From: DASXKD01 sp963707905
GTDB lineage: Bacteria; Actinomycetota; Actinomycetes; Streptosporangiales; Streptosporangiaceae
DNA length: 64,000 bases
Reading direction: 5' to 3'
NCBI GenBank assembly: GCA_963707905.1
Contig: CAVPSA010000016.1
Span: 186,001 to 250,000, forward strand
The notes below the pieces were generated by a model. That model was not told where the DNA came from, made no database searches, and worked only from the letters and a program-made list of their open reading frames with translations. Within the stretch, counting starts at the first letter, position 1, and each line of letters starts with the position of its first letter. Below, piece after piece: positions 6,926 through 15,561 of this stretch. Position numbers and translations under genes: made by a program.

Positions 6926-8581
6926 TCACCCGGGCGCGGCGCCTGCTCCGCCGGGGCGCGGCGAGGGCACGGCCCCGGGTGCTGGAGAACGGGCCGCCCG
7001 CGGCGCGGGCACGGCTTCAGCCGGCGGGGCCGGGCATGGCCCTGGCGGCTCCGGCGTGGGTGCCGCGCTGGCCAGGGGCGGAGCGGCTTGCGGCACCGGG
7101 CCTGGGTGCCGGGCGAAGGCCAGCCCCGCGGCCAGGCAGGCGACCGGGATCACGGTGATCGCGTACCGGTAGTGGTACTCGTGCACCGCGACGGGGACCA
7201 CGATGCCGACCGCGGCGACCGCCCACGGCAGGGCCGGCGGCCCGCCGCCACGGCGCCACTGCCGTACCGCCCCGGCCAGCCCGGCCGCGAGCACCAGGCC
7301 GAACACGATCCCGGGGAAGTACACCGGTTCCTGGTAGAGGTACAGGAAGTAGGCGTACGGCTCGACCGGGTGGGTGTCGCTGCCGACGTGCCCGTACGCC
7401 TCCAGGTGCCGCCGCTGCGAGCGGTCAAGCCGGACCACGTCGGGGACCGGGGTGAAGTGCAACTGCCGCACGTTCAGCGTCCGGTCGGTGGCCAGGAACG
7501 TGAGCATGACGCCGCTGGCGACCGTGCGGGCATAACTGGCCGGCTGGGCGCGGATGGCGTCGAGCGCGAAATGCAGCGCCAGGCCATTGTTGGCGGCGTT
7601 GAAGCCCGGGTGCGCGTCCTTCCGCCACCAGGCACCGGGCGCCCACAGGTACGCCGCGGGGGTGGGCGACCCCAGCATGGCGGGCACCGACCAGGGACCC
7701 GCGGGGCGCGGCGGGTCCGGCTGGCGATCCGGGCAGAGCATCCGCAGGGCCGCCGGCGGCCTGATGACCGAGCAGTCGGCGAACGACATGGTCCGCGACC
7801 ACAGGAACATGCCGTCGCTGTTGGTCAGCGCGTAGTTACCGTACTTCGCGGCGAACAGGCCCATGTAGGCCAGGAGTGGCAGGGTGAACGCGATCGCGGC
7901 GGCCGCCATCGCCCGCAGGCCGGCCCGCCAGACGGCGAGCACGGCCAGCAGTGCCAGCACCTCGGGTGCCCCGTTGCCGCGCAGGATCGCCGCCCCGAAC
8001 AGCAGCGCCCCGGCCACGGCGCACTGTGCTGGCCCGGGGGAGCGACCCCCCTGGAACCCCCCGATGGCCTGAGGCGTTCCTTCGTCACGGGGCCTCAGCG
8101 CCGGGCCGGCCGGCCCCGGCGCGCGCCGGAGCAGCATCACCGCGACCGCCGCGGTGAGCAGTAGCGCGTAACCCGTGTCCGGCAGGACGGCGGACTCCAG
8201 CGCCACCTGGCGGGAGTCGATCAGCGTCGGGCAGGCGGCGAGCGTGGCGCCCCAGGCCGGCAGCCCCCAGCGCCGCAGCAGCGCGTAGACACCGGCCGCG
8301 GTGGCCATGCCGATGAGGTGCTGCAAGGCGGTGACCAGCAGCAGGGAGTGCAGCGGCGACAGCAGCCAGAGGAACAGCGGATAGCCGGACGGGTGCCACT
8401 GCGACAGGTTCGGATGCGCACCTTCGGCCAGGTAGGCGAATGAATCCGGGGTGAACAGCGCCGGCCGGAAGGCCAGCATCGCCAGCAGCCGGGGGACCAG
8501 TGACAGGGCCACCGCGACGGTGATGAGCCGGTGGTCCCGCCACAGGGCCACGGCGTGCTGGCGCGGGCGGAACCAGGTCAC
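6926..8581 (-). CDS. GT-C-type membrane glycosyltransferase-like protein (paralogue 2)
   Basis: A 551-aa polytopic membrane protein, paralogue of the gene just downstream on the same strand. The first external loop has TPDSFAYL, the likely acidic GT-C motif, followed by PSGYPLFLWLLSPLHS and many helices; the last 70 residues are Pro/Ala-rich. I chose the GTG at 8579-8581 because AGGAGG lies 4 nt upstream and the protein then matches its paralogue in length; a much longer open frame upstream is antisense to birA. The 67-bp repeat (8026-8092) sits in frame about one third of the way along and adds about 22 residues between helices. It is divergent from birA across a 73-nt gap. Confidence 0.75.
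   Translation of the reverse strand: MTWFRPRQHAVALWRDHRLITVAVALSLVPRLLAMLAFRPALFTPDSFAYLAEGAHPNLSQWHPSGYPLFLWLLSPLHSLLLVTALQHLIGMATAAGVYALLRRWGLPAWGATLAACPTLIDSRQVALESAVLPDTGYALLLTAAVAVMLLRRAPGPAGPALRPRDEGTPQAIGGFQGGRSPGPAQCAVAGALLFGAAILRGNGAPEVLALLAVLAVWRAGLRAMAAAAIAFTLPLLAYMGLFAAKYGNYALTNSDGMFLWSRTMSFADCSVIRPPAALRMLCPDRQPDPPRPAGPWSVPAMLGSPTPAAYLWAPGAWWRKDAHPGFNAANNGLALHFALDAIRAQPASYARTVASGVMLTFLATDRTLNVRQLHFTPVPDVVRLDRSQRRHLEAYGHVGSDTHPVEPYAYFLYLYQEPVYFPGIVFGLVLAAGLAGAVRQWRRGGGPPALPWAVAAVGIVVPVAVHEYHYRYAITVIPVACLAAGLAFARHPGPVPQAAPPLASAAPTPEPPGPCPAPPAEAVPAPRAARSPAPGAVPSPRPGGAGAAPG
8026..8092. repeat. Full 67-bp palindromic repeat inside paralogue 2
   Basis: Starts GTGCTGGCCCGGGGGAGCGA and ends TTCCTTCGTCACGGGG. 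It lies in the opposite orientation, relative to the gene, from the copy in paralogue 1. The insertion keeps the frame open and encodes a hydrophilic loop (PRDEGTPQAIGGFQGGRSPG). Confidence 0.8.
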
Positions 8582-8654
8582 CCGGCCTCCTAATGGCACG
8601 ATGGATCTCTCACCGTAGCGAGCAACGACAACTCTTCGTGAAGTTTTGAGAACA

Positions 8655-9509
8655 ATGAGTGACGATATGGATGCTCTTCTGCCGCTTGACGTGACCGGGG
8701 TCGCGGCCGGGCTTGTCCGTCCTGGAAGCCTGTGGCGCGAGGTCCGCGCCGTGGCCGAGACCGGATCCAGCAACGCCGACCTGCTCGCTGCGGCCGGGGC
8801 CGGTGCGGCCGAGGGCACGGTCCTGGTGGCCGAGGCACAGACCACCGGCCGGGGCCGGCTGGGCCGCCGGTGGGCCAGCCCGCCGCGGGCCGGGCTCACG
8901 TTCTCGGTGCTGCTGCGCCCCGGCGCCGTGCCGGCCGCGCTGCTCGGCTGGCTGCCGCTGCTTGCCGGGGTCGCCGCCACCGCCTCGGTGCGCGCCGTGG
9001 CGGCCGTGGACGCCACCTTGAAGTGGCCGAACGACATGCTCGTGGGCGAGAAGAAGCTGGGCGGCATCCTCGCCGAGCAGGCCGGGGCCGCGGTCGTGAT
9101 CGGCATCGGCATCAACGTCTGGCAGGCGCAGGCGGACCTGCCCCCGGACACGGCCGCCACGTCCCTGGCGGTCGCGGCCGGGGCGGGCGGCGCCGCGCCG
9201 GTGGAATCCGGCAGCCCGGGCCTGCGCGAGCGGTTGCTGGCCGGGGTGCTGGACGAACTCGGGCGCTGGTACCTGGCCTGGCGGGACCAGGACAGCCCGG
9301 GGGACGCGGATGCGTGCGGGCTGCGCCAGGAGTACGCCCGCCGGTGCGCCACGCTGGGCCGCGAGGTGACCGTCACGATGCCGGCCACCGAGCCGGTCAC
9401 CGGGACCGCGACCGGGGTGGACGGGGCAGGCCGGCTTGAGGTCCGCACCGCCGGCGGGCTGGTCGCGGTCACCGCCGGCGACGTGCTGCACGTCCGGCCG
9501 GTGGCATAG
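8655..9509 (+). CDS. birA: Biotin-[acetyl-CoA-carboxylase] ligase
   Basis: Activates biotin with ATP and attaches it to the lysine of biotin carboxyl carrier domains. The 284-aa protein has the catalytic GRGRLGRRWASP loop (about residues 57-68) and the KWPNDMLVGEKKLGGILAE segment, then a small C-terminal SH3-like domain. There is no N-terminal DNA-binding domain, so it is not a repressor. ATG at 8655 chosen over a TTG three codons upstream. A carboxylase beta subunit lies 2.4 kb downstream, but the biotin-carrying subunit itself is not in the window. Confidence 0.93.
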   Translation: MSDDMDALLPLDVTGVAAGLVRPGSLWREVRAVAETGSSNADLLAAAGAGAAEGTVLVAEAQTTGRGRLGRRWASPPRAGLTFSVLLRPGAVPAALLGWLPLLAGVAATASVRAVAAVDATLKWPNDMLVGEKKLGGILAEQAGAAVVIGIGINVWQAQADLPPDTAATSLAVAAGAGGAAPVESGSPGLRERLLAGVLDELGRWYLAWRDQDSPGDADACGLRQEYARRCATLGREVTVTMPATEPVTGTATGVDGAGRLEVRTAGGLVAVTAGDVLHVRPVA

Positions 9510-9539
9510 CGCGGCCATTGACACATTCCATGCCACCAT

Positions 9540-10052
9540 GTGCACATGCCCGATGTTGACCTGTCCGAGGGCGAACGGACCGTCCTGATCCTCAATCCGC
9601 ACTGGAAGACGGTGTTGTGGCCGTTCGTGCTCCTGGTGATCGTCGCCGTCGCAGCGGCCGTGCTGCTCATCGTGATCCCGCACAACCGCCTGCAGGGGGC
9701 GGAGCGGATCGCGGTCGGCGCGGTGGCGATCGTGATCGCCGCCGTCTGGGTCGGGGTGCCGATACTGCGCTGGAAGACCACCACCTACGAGCTGACCACC
9801 CGGCGGTTCCGGCTGCGCTACGGCGTCCTGTCCCGGACCGGCCGTGACTTCCCGCTGATCCGGATCAGCGATGTCTCGTTCTCGCACGGCCTGATCGACC
9901 GGATGCTCGGCTGCGGCCGGCTCGTCATCGAGTCAGCGGGCGAACACGGGCAACTCGTGCTCAATGCGATCCCCAACGTGGAGAAGGTACAGGCCACGCT
10001 GTTCCAGCTGGTCGAGGACGAGCAGGCCAGGCTGGCCCGGGAGGACCGCTAG
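9540..10052 (+). CDS. PH-domain (bPH2) membrane protein
   Basis: About 170 aa: a short N-terminus, two adjacent transmembrane helices (about residues 25-47 and 58-78), then a bacterial PH-like domain (YELTTRRFRLRYGVLSRTGR, IRISDVSF). These proteins are common in actinobacteria beside birA and their function is not established. The start may be the GTG at 9540 or the in-frame ATG at 9546; neither has a clear ribosome-binding site. It is 30 nt downstream of birA and probably cotranscribed. Confidence 0.85.
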   Translation: MHMPDVDLSEGERTVLILNPHWKTVLWPFVLLVIVAVAAAVLLIVIPHNRLQGAERIAVGAVAIVIAAVWVGVPILRWKTTTYELTTRRFRLRYGVLSRTGRDFPLIRISDVSFSHGLIDRMLGCGRLVIESAGEHGQLVLNAIPNVEKVQATLFQLVEDEQARLAREDR

Positions 10053-10086
10053 CCCGGGGCCGGGGCCGAGGGGTTAATCTCCGGCT

Positions 10087-10875
10087 ATGGACGGCGTGAT
10101 TGTGCGGGAACGGATCGCGGGGCACCCCGGGGTCGCGGAGATCATGCTCGACCGCGCGGAGGCCATGAACGCGATCAACACCGCGATGGCGCTCCGGCTG
10201 GCGCAGGCCTGTGCCGAACTGGCCACCGACCAGCAGGTCCGGGCGGTCGTGCTCTACGGCACCGGCGCACGTGCCTTCTGCGTGGGCGCGGACCTCAAGG
10301 AACGCAACCGGATGTCCGATGCCGACTTCCTGCGGCAGCGGCCGGTGTTCCGGGCGGCGTTCGGCGGCCTGCTGGCGCTGCCCCAGCCGGTGATCGCCGC
10401 GGTACACGGCTACGCCCTGGGCGGCGGCTGTGAGCTGGCCCTGTCCTGCGACGTGATCGTGGCCGACGAGACCGCCGTGTTCGGCCTGCCGGAGACCACG
10501 GTGGGCCTGGTGCCCGGCGGCGGCGGTACCCAGCTTGCGCTGCGCCGGCTGGGCCCGGGCCGCGCCGCTGACCTGGTCTTGTCCGGCCGCCGGGTGAACG
10601 CGGAGGAAGCCGCGCGGATCGGGCTCGCCGACCGGGTCGTGCCGGCCGGCACGGCATGCCCGCACGCGGTCGAGATCGCCGCGCGGATGGCGGCCAACTC
10701 GCCGGTAGCCGTGAAGGCGGCGAAGCGGGCCATCCGCCAGGGCGCAGGCATCGGCCTCGCGGCCGGGCTGGAGGTGGAGGACGCGGCCTGGCGCACCGCC
10801 GCGCTGTCCGCCGACCGGCGCGAGGGCATCGCCGCCTTCAACGAGAAGCGCCAGCCGCAGTGGCCGGGGGAGTGA
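10087..10875 (+). CDS. Enoyl-CoA hydratase/isomerase family protein
   Basis: A 262-aa crotonase-fold enzyme expected to add water across an acyl-CoA double bond. The CoA and oxyanion-hole motifs are visible: FCVGADLKERN and the GGGCELALSCDVIVAD segment. Both catalytic glutamates of true hydratases are in place (GGCELAL and LPETTVGLVPGGGG). With HMG-CoA lyase 7 nt downstream and a carboxylase after that, 3-methylglutaconyl-CoA hydratase in leucine breakdown is a fair guess, but the substrate cannot be proven from sequence. Confidence 0.9.
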   Translation: MDGVIVRERIAGHPGVAEIMLDRAEAMNAINTAMALRLAQACAELATDQQVRAVVLYGTGARAFCVGADLKERNRMSDADFLRQRPVFRAAFGGLLALPQPVIAAVHGYALGGGCELALSCDVIVADETAVFGLPETTVGLVPGGGGTQLALRRLGPGRAADLVLSGRRVNAEEAARIGLADRVVPAGTACPHAVEIAARMAANSPVAVKAAKRAIRQGAGIGLAAGLEVEDAAWRTAALSADRREGIAAFNEKRQPQWPGE

Positions 10876-10882
10876 GGCCGGC

Positions 10883-11797
10883 ATGAGTGATCTGCCTTCC
10901 CGCATCTCGCTGCGCGAGGTAGGGCCAAGGGACGGGCTGCAGAACGAGGACCCGGTGCCCACGCCCGCGAAGATCGCGCTGATCGACCGGCTGGGCCACA
11001 CCGGGGTCAGCCGGATCGAGGCGGTCTCGTTCGTGCGGGCCGATGCGATCCCGCAGATGGCCGACGCGGACGAGGTGTGGGCCGGGGTGGCCCGGGTCCC
11101 AACGGTCCGGTACTCCGCGCTGGCGCCGAACCTGCGTGGTGCGCGGCGCGCCCTGGCCGCGGGGTTCACCGAGGTCGAGGTCGTGGTGTCCGCCTCGGAC
11201 ACGCACAACCGCAAGAACGTGAACCGGAGCACCGAGCAGTCGCTCGACGAGATCGCGGTGGTCATCGACGAGGCGCACCAGCGCGGCGCGACCTGCCAGG
11301 TGATCGTGTCCACCGCGTGGGGCTGCCCGTACGAGGGGGACGTGCCGGTGGACCGGGTGCTGTGGGTGGCCGGCCGCGCCGTGGCCGACGGGGCCGACTC
11401 GGTCTCGTTCGGCGACACGACAGGGATGGCGACCCCGCGGCGGGTGCGTGACCTGGTCGGCGGGTTCCGGTCGCGCTACCCGGACACCACGCTGAACCTG
11501 CACTTCCACAACACCCGCGGCACCGGCCTGGCCAACGTGCTCGCGGCGCTGGAACTGGGCGTGGACGACTTCGATGCGTCCGTGGGCGGCCTGGGCGGCT
11601 GCCCGTACGCGCCCGGGGCGACCGGCAACATCGCCACCGAGGAACTCGTGCACATGGTCGAGGACATGGGCGTGGCCACCGGCGTGGACCTGGATGCCAT
11701 GATCGGCGCCGCGGCCGAGGCGGAGCGGATCGTCGGCCGGGAACTGCCGTCCCAGGTGCTGCGGGCGGGCCCGCGGACCCGGACGATCCCGGCATGA
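10883..11797 (+). CDS. Hydroxymethylglutaryl-CoA lyase
   Basis: Cleaves 3-hydroxy-3-methylglutaryl-CoA to acetyl-CoA and acetoacetate, the last step of leucine degradation. A 304-aa TIM-barrel protein of usual size. Catalytic features are present: REVGPRDGLQNE (Arg and Asp), the metal-binding HFHNTRG, and the lyase signature GGLGGCPYAPGATGN with its active-site cysteine. It follows the hydratase by 7 nt and its stop overlaps the ATG of a 48-codon ORF (ATGA), so this is one operon. Confidence 0.93.
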   Translation: MSDLPSRISLREVGPRDGLQNEDPVPTPAKIALIDRLGHTGVSRIEAVSFVRADAIPQMADADEVWAGVARVPTVRYSALAPNLRGARRALAAGFTEVEVVVSASDTHNRKNVNRSTEQSLDEIAVVIDEAHQRGATCQVIVSTAWGCPYEGDVPVDRVLWVAGRAVADGADSVSFGDTTGMATPRRVRDLVGGFRSRYPDTTLNLHFHNTRGTGLANVLAALELGVDDFDASVGGLGGCPYAPGATGNIATEELVHMVEDMGVATGVDLDAMIGAAAEAERIVGRELPSQVLRAGPRTRTIPA

Positions 11798-11940
11798 CCG
11801 CCGGCGTAGAGATCGATGAGCCCGGCTGGCAGGAGGCCATCGCGGCGCGGGCCCAGGCCGCCGGCCTGGCAGATGAAGGGCGGATCTGGCCGGCTGATCT
11901 GGCCGGCGGGGAGCCCGAGGTACAGTCCCCTCGTGGCTGA
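11794..11940 (+). CDS. 48-aa small protein coupled to the carboxylase gene
   Basis: Starts at the ATGA overlap with the HMG-CoA lyase stop and ends 8 nt inside the carboxylase gene, so it is tightly packed in the operon and coupled on both sides. The product is acidic and helix-prone (GWQEAIAARAQAAGLADEG), with no signal or membrane segment. Some actinobacterial acyl-CoA carboxylases use a small epsilon subunit; position and size invite that comparison, but I see no clear sequence match. It could be a chance frame. Confidence 0.5.
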   Translation: MTAGVEIDEPGWQEAIAARAQAAGLADEGRIWPADLAGGEPEVQSPRG

Positions 11941-13459
11941 GCACTCAGATCTGGCCGAGGTGCGCGCCGGCATCGAGCGGGGCGGTGCGCGCAAGTATCA
12001 CGAGTCCGCGGCGGCGGCGGGCAAGCTGTTCGCCCGGGAGCGGATCGCCCTGCTCACCGACGAGGGCAGCTTCACCGAGGACGGGCGGTACGCCAACGTC
12101 CTCGCTGACGGGCTGCCCGCCGACGGCGTGGTCACCGGGACGGCCACGATCGACGGCAGGCCGGTGGCGCTGATGGCCAACGACTCCACGGTCAAGGCGG
12201 GCTCCTGGGGAGCACGCACCGTGGAGAAGATCATCCGGATCATCGAGAAGGCCTACCGGGCCGGCATCCCCATGATCTACCTGGTCGATTCGGCGGGGGC
12301 GCGGATCACCGACCAGGTCGACATGTTCCCCGGCCGTCGTGGCGCAGGGAAGATCTTTCATACCCAGGTGCGCGCGTCCGGCGCGATCCCGCAGGTGTGC
12401 GCGCTGTTCGGGCCTTCGGCGGCCGGTGGCGCCTACATACCCGCGTTCTGCGACTACGTGGCGATGGTGGACGGCAACGCCTCCATGTACCTGGGCAGCC
12501 CGCGGATGGTCGAGATGGTGGTCAGGGAGAAGACCACGCTGGAGGAGATGGGCGGGGCCCGGATGCACTGCACCGTGTCCGGGTGCGGCCACCACCTCGC
12601 CGCGACGGAGGCCGATGCACTCACGGCCGTCCGCAGCTACCTGTCCTACCTGCCGTCCAGCTGGCAGCAGCGCCCGGGCGCGGGCCCGGCCGCGGAGCCG
12701 GAGGACATCGACCTGGCCGGGCTCGTCCCAGCTAGCGAGCGGCAGGCCTTCGACATGCGGCGCTATGTGCGCGGCCTGGTGGACGCCGGCTCGTTCTTCC
12801 AGATCCACGAGCTGTGGGCCAGGGAGCTGACCATCGGGTTCGCCCGGCTGGCCGGCCAGGTCATCGGGGTGGTCGCGAACAACCCGCTGTTCAAGGGCGG
12901 CGTGCTGTTCGTGGACTCCGCCGACAAGGCCACCCGGTTCATCCAGCTCTGCGATGCGTTCAACGTGCCGTTGCTGTTCCTCGCGGATGTGCCGGGGTTC
13001 ATGGTCGGCACTGCGGTGGAGAAGCAGGGCATCATCCGGCACGGTGCCAAGATGATCAGTGCGGTGTCCGAGGCCACGGTGCCGAAGATCTGCGTCGTGG
13101 TGCGCAAGGCCTACGGGGCCGGCCTGTACGCCATGGCGGGTCCCGGTTTCGAGCCGGACGCGACGATCGCGCTGCCCACCGCCAAGATCGCGGTGATGGG
13201 GGCGGACGCGGCGGTCAACGCGGTGTACTTCAACAAGCTGGCCGCCATCGATGACCCCGCCGCCCGGGACGAGGAGACCCGCCGCCTGCGCGAGGAGTAC
13301 GACCGCGACATCGACGTGCTCCGCCTGGCCAGCGAACTGGTCGTGGATGACGTGGTGGAACCGGCGGGCCTGCGCGGCGAGCTGATCCGCAGGTTCGCCG
13401 CCGCCGCGGGCAAGGACCGCTCGTTCTCCCGCCGCCGCCACGGCGTCACCCCTGTCTGA
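11933..13459 (+). CDS. Acyl-CoA carboxylase, carboxyltransferase (beta) subunit
   Basis: Transfers the carboxyl group from carboxybiotin to an acyl-CoA (propionyl-, acetyl- or methylcrotonyl-CoA type). The 508-aa protein has the two crotonase-like halves: N-terminal with GPSAAGGAYIPAFCDYVAMV and C-terminal with LADVPGFMVGT, EKQGIIRHGAKM and YGAGLYAMAGPGF. I start at the GTG at 11933, where family homology begins; the longer frame upstream overlaps the 48-aa ORF. No biotin carboxylase/carrier subunit is nearby, so it must use one encoded elsewhere. A hairpin repeat with a T-run follows. Confidence 0.9.
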   Translation: MAEHSDLAEVRAGIERGGARKYHESAAAAGKLFARERIALLTDEGSFTEDGRYANVLADGLPADGVVTGTATIDGRPVALMANDSTVKAGSWGARTVEKIIRIIEKAYRAGIPMIYLVDSAGARITDQVDMFPGRRGAGKIFHTQVRASGAIPQVCALFGPSAAGGAYIPAFCDYVAMVDGNASMYLGSPRMVEMVVREKTTLEEMGGARMHCTVSGCGHHLAATEADALTAVRSYLSYLPSSWQQRPGAGPAAEPEDIDLAGLVPASERQAFDMRRYVRGLVDAGSFFQIHELWARELTIGFARLAGQVIGVVANNPLFKGGVLFVDSADKATRFIQLCDAFNVPLLFLADVPGFMVGTAVEKQGIIRHGAKMISAVSEATVPKICVVVRKAYGAGLYAMAGPGFEPDATIALPTAKIAVMGADAAVNAVYFNKLAAIDDPAARDEETRRLREEYDRDIDVLRLASELVVDDVVEPAGLRGELIRRFAAAAGKDRSFSRRRHGVTPV

Positions 13460-13464
13460 CGGGG

Positions 13465-13502
13465 CCCGGGGGGCCGACCCCCCGGGCCAGCAGGGCTTTT
13501 TA
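13465..13502 (+). terminator. Hairpin plus T-run terminator made from the palindromic repeat
   Basis: CCCGGGGGGCCGACCCCCCG forms a strong palindrome and is followed by GGGCTTTTTA. The sequence (with GGCCAGCAGGGC after the stem) belongs to the same repeat family as 1437-1476 and here probably terminates the carboxylase operon. Confidence 0.7.
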
Positions 13503-13536
13503 CCATTCAGGCGGCCGAGGGCAATAACATCTGAGT

Positions 13537-14208
13537 ATGACCAGCGTTCTGCTTGCCGAGGATGATGCCTCCATCTCCGACCCTCTTGCACGTGCGCTCC
13601 GGCGCGAGGGTTACGACGTGAACGTCTCTGCGGACGGCCCGACCACCCTGGACGCCGCTCTGGCCGGTGGGATCGACCTGATCGTGCTCGATCTCGGCCT
13701 GCCGCGCCTGGACGGTCTCGAGGTCTGCCGCCGCCTGCGCTCCGAAGGCCAGTCTGTGCCCGTCCTGATCCTCACGGCGCGCGCCGATGAGGTCGACACG
13801 GTGATTGGCCTCGACGCCGGTGCGGACGACTACGTCACCAAGCCGTTCCGCCTCGCGGAGTTCCTCGCCCGGGTCCGTGCCCTGCTGCGCCGTGGCAGCA
13901 CGGAAACCAGCATGGCCCAGGGGGTCCGGGTGGACACCGAGGCCCGGCGGGCGTGGCTTGGCGACACCGAGCTCGACCTGACCACCAAGGAGTTCGACCT
14001 GTTGTCGGTGCTGGTGAACGAGGCCGGCAAGGTCGTCACCCGGGAACAGATCATGCGCGAGGTGTGGGACAGCAAGTGGTGGGGGTCCACCAAGACCCTC
14101 GACATGCACATCTCGTGGCTGCGCCGCAAACTCGGTGACGACGCCCAGAGCCCGCGCTACATCACCACGGTGCGCGGCGTCGGGTTCCGGTTCGAGCGGG
14201 GCGACTAG
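13537..14208 (+). CDS. OmpR-family response regulator
   Basis: A 223-aa two-component regulator. The receiver domain (1-120) has the acidic pocket Asp9-Asp10, phospho-acceptor Asp52 (IVLDLGLPRLDG) and the conserved Lys in DDYVTKPF. A winged-helix DNA-binding domain follows (about 130-220; EFDLLSVLV, SWLRRKLGDD, TVRGVGFRFE). It lies 75 nt upstream of a histidine kinase on the same strand, which is its likely partner. The stimulus is unknown. Confidence 0.95.
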   Translation: MTSVLLAEDDASISDPLARALRREGYDVNVSADGPTTLDAALAGGIDLIVLDLGLPRLDGLEVCRRLRSEGQSVPVLILTARADEVDTVIGLDAGADDYVTKPFRLAEFLARVRALLRRGSTETSMAQGVRVDTEARRAWLGDTELDLTTKEFDLLSVLVNEAGKVVTREQIMREVWDSKWWGSTKTLDMHISWLRRKLGDDAQSPRYITTVRGVGFRFERGD

Positions 14209-14283
14209 GCAGCGCGCCCGATGCCCGGCGTGACACCCAGCCGGAGCCGGGTGTGACGCCCGGCTGGGGCCGGGTGGGCTGAC

Positions 14284-15561
14284 ATGCGGCGCCGGCTGTT
14301 GTTCTCGACCCTGGCGGTGGCGGTCACCGCGGTCGTGCTGTTCGGCGTACCACTGGCCTTTGTGCTCCGCCAGCTCCAGGTCACCACCGCCCAGGACCAG
14401 GTAGAGCGGGATGCGACCACGGTCGCCAGGATCCTGCAGAACCGGGTCCGCTCGGGGGTGGACGTCGGCCTCCAGGACGCCGAGGACGCGGCCAGATCGC
14501 TGCCGGACCGCTACGTCAGCATTACCGGGAACGGGAGCCCGCCATTCCGGACCGGCGGGCTGCCCCCGCGCGGCGGCGCGATCACCGGCCGCGCGCAAGC
14601 CGGCAACTTCCGGGTGACCGTGGAGGCGAGCAAGTCGATCGAGGACGCGGACGGGAAGCTGGCCCTCGTCGCTGCGCTCGCCGGGCTCGCTGTGGCGGTC
14701 GCCGTGGCGCTGGCGATGTTCCAGGCCCGGCGGCTGACCCGGCCGCTACAGGAACTCGCGGGCGCGGCCGACCGGCTCGGCTCGGGTGACGCCAGCCCGC
14801 TCGGGCACAAGTACGGCATACCGGAACTGGACCGGGTGGCCGAGGGACTGGACGGGTCCGCGCAGCGGATCAGCGAACTGCTTGCCGCCGAGCGCCAGTT
14901 CGCCGCGGACGCCTCCCATCAGCTGCGCACCCCGCTGACCGCGCTGTCCATGCGGCTGGAGGAGATGCTCGCCGCCGCCGAGGAGCCCGATGTGGTCCGG
15001 GAGGAGGGGGTGGCCGCGCTGCAGGCGGCGGAGCGGCTCACCGACGTGGTCGGCCAGTTGCTCGGCCGCACCAGCCGGGCCACAGCGCGCAGGCCGGCCC
15101 GGGTGTCGGTGGACGACGTCGTGGCCCAGCAGGTGGTCGAGTGGGACCCGGCGTTCCGGCGCAGGAACCGCAAGCTCGAGGTCACCGGGGAGAAGAACCT
15201 CACCGCGTACATCACCCCGGGCACGCTGTCCCAGCTGATCGCCACGCTGCTGGACAACGCGCTGGCGCACGGGGCAGGGACCGTGGGGATCCGCACCTCG
15301 CTCACCCCCAGGTCGGTGGTGATCGAGGTCAGGGACTCCGGCCGGGGGGTGCCCGCCGACCTGGTGCCGCGGATCTTCGAGCGCAGCGTCAGCGGCAAGC
15401 CGGGCGGCACCGGGCTTGGCCTGGCCCTGGCGCGCAGCATCGCCGCCGCGGAGGGGGGCCAGGTGGTGCTGGTCCGGCCCCGCCCCGCGGTGTTCGCGAT
15501 CTTCCTGCCGCGGCTGCCGGTGAACGATGACGAGCCGCCGGTGGTCAGCGGGCCGGCGTGA
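14284..15561 (+). CDS. Sensor histidine kinase
   Basis: A 425-aa membrane kinase: helix 1 at about 7-28, a short extracytoplasmic region of roughly 95 residues, helix 2 at about 126-146, a HAMP linker, HisKA with phospho-acceptor His212 in ASHQLRTPLTAL, and an ATPase domain with the N box (LLDNALAHG) and glycine boxes (DSGRGVP, GGTGLGLAL). Pairs with the response regulator immediately upstream. Its last 17 nt overlap the convergent NCS1 permease gene. Confidence 0.94.
   Translation: MRRRLLFSTLAVAVTAVVLFGVPLAFVLRQLQVTTAQDQVERDATTVARILQNRVRSGVDVGLQDAEDAARSLPDRYVSITGNGSPPFRTGGLPPRGGAITGRAQAGNFRVTVEASKSIEDADGKLALVAALAGLAVAVAVALAMFQARRLTRPLQELAGAADRLGSGDASPLGHKYGIPELDRVAEGLDGSAQRISELLAAERQFAADASHQLRTPLTALSMRLEEMLAAAEEPDVVREEGVAALQAAERLTDVVGQLLGRTSRATARRPARVSVDDVVAQQVVEWDPAFRRRNRKLEVTGEKNLTAYITPGTLSQLIATLLDNALAHGAGTVGIRTSLTPRSVVIEVRDSGRGVPADLVPRIFERSVSGKPGGTGLGLALARSIAAAEGGQVVLVRPRPAVFAIFLPRLPVNDDEPPVVSGPA

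Noticed and set aside
6926..9784. 952-codon minus-strand frame covering paralogue 2 and birA antisense
   Set aside because: Only the part to 8581 has protein-like sequence and a ribosome-binding site; the rest is the antisense of birA in high-GC DNA.
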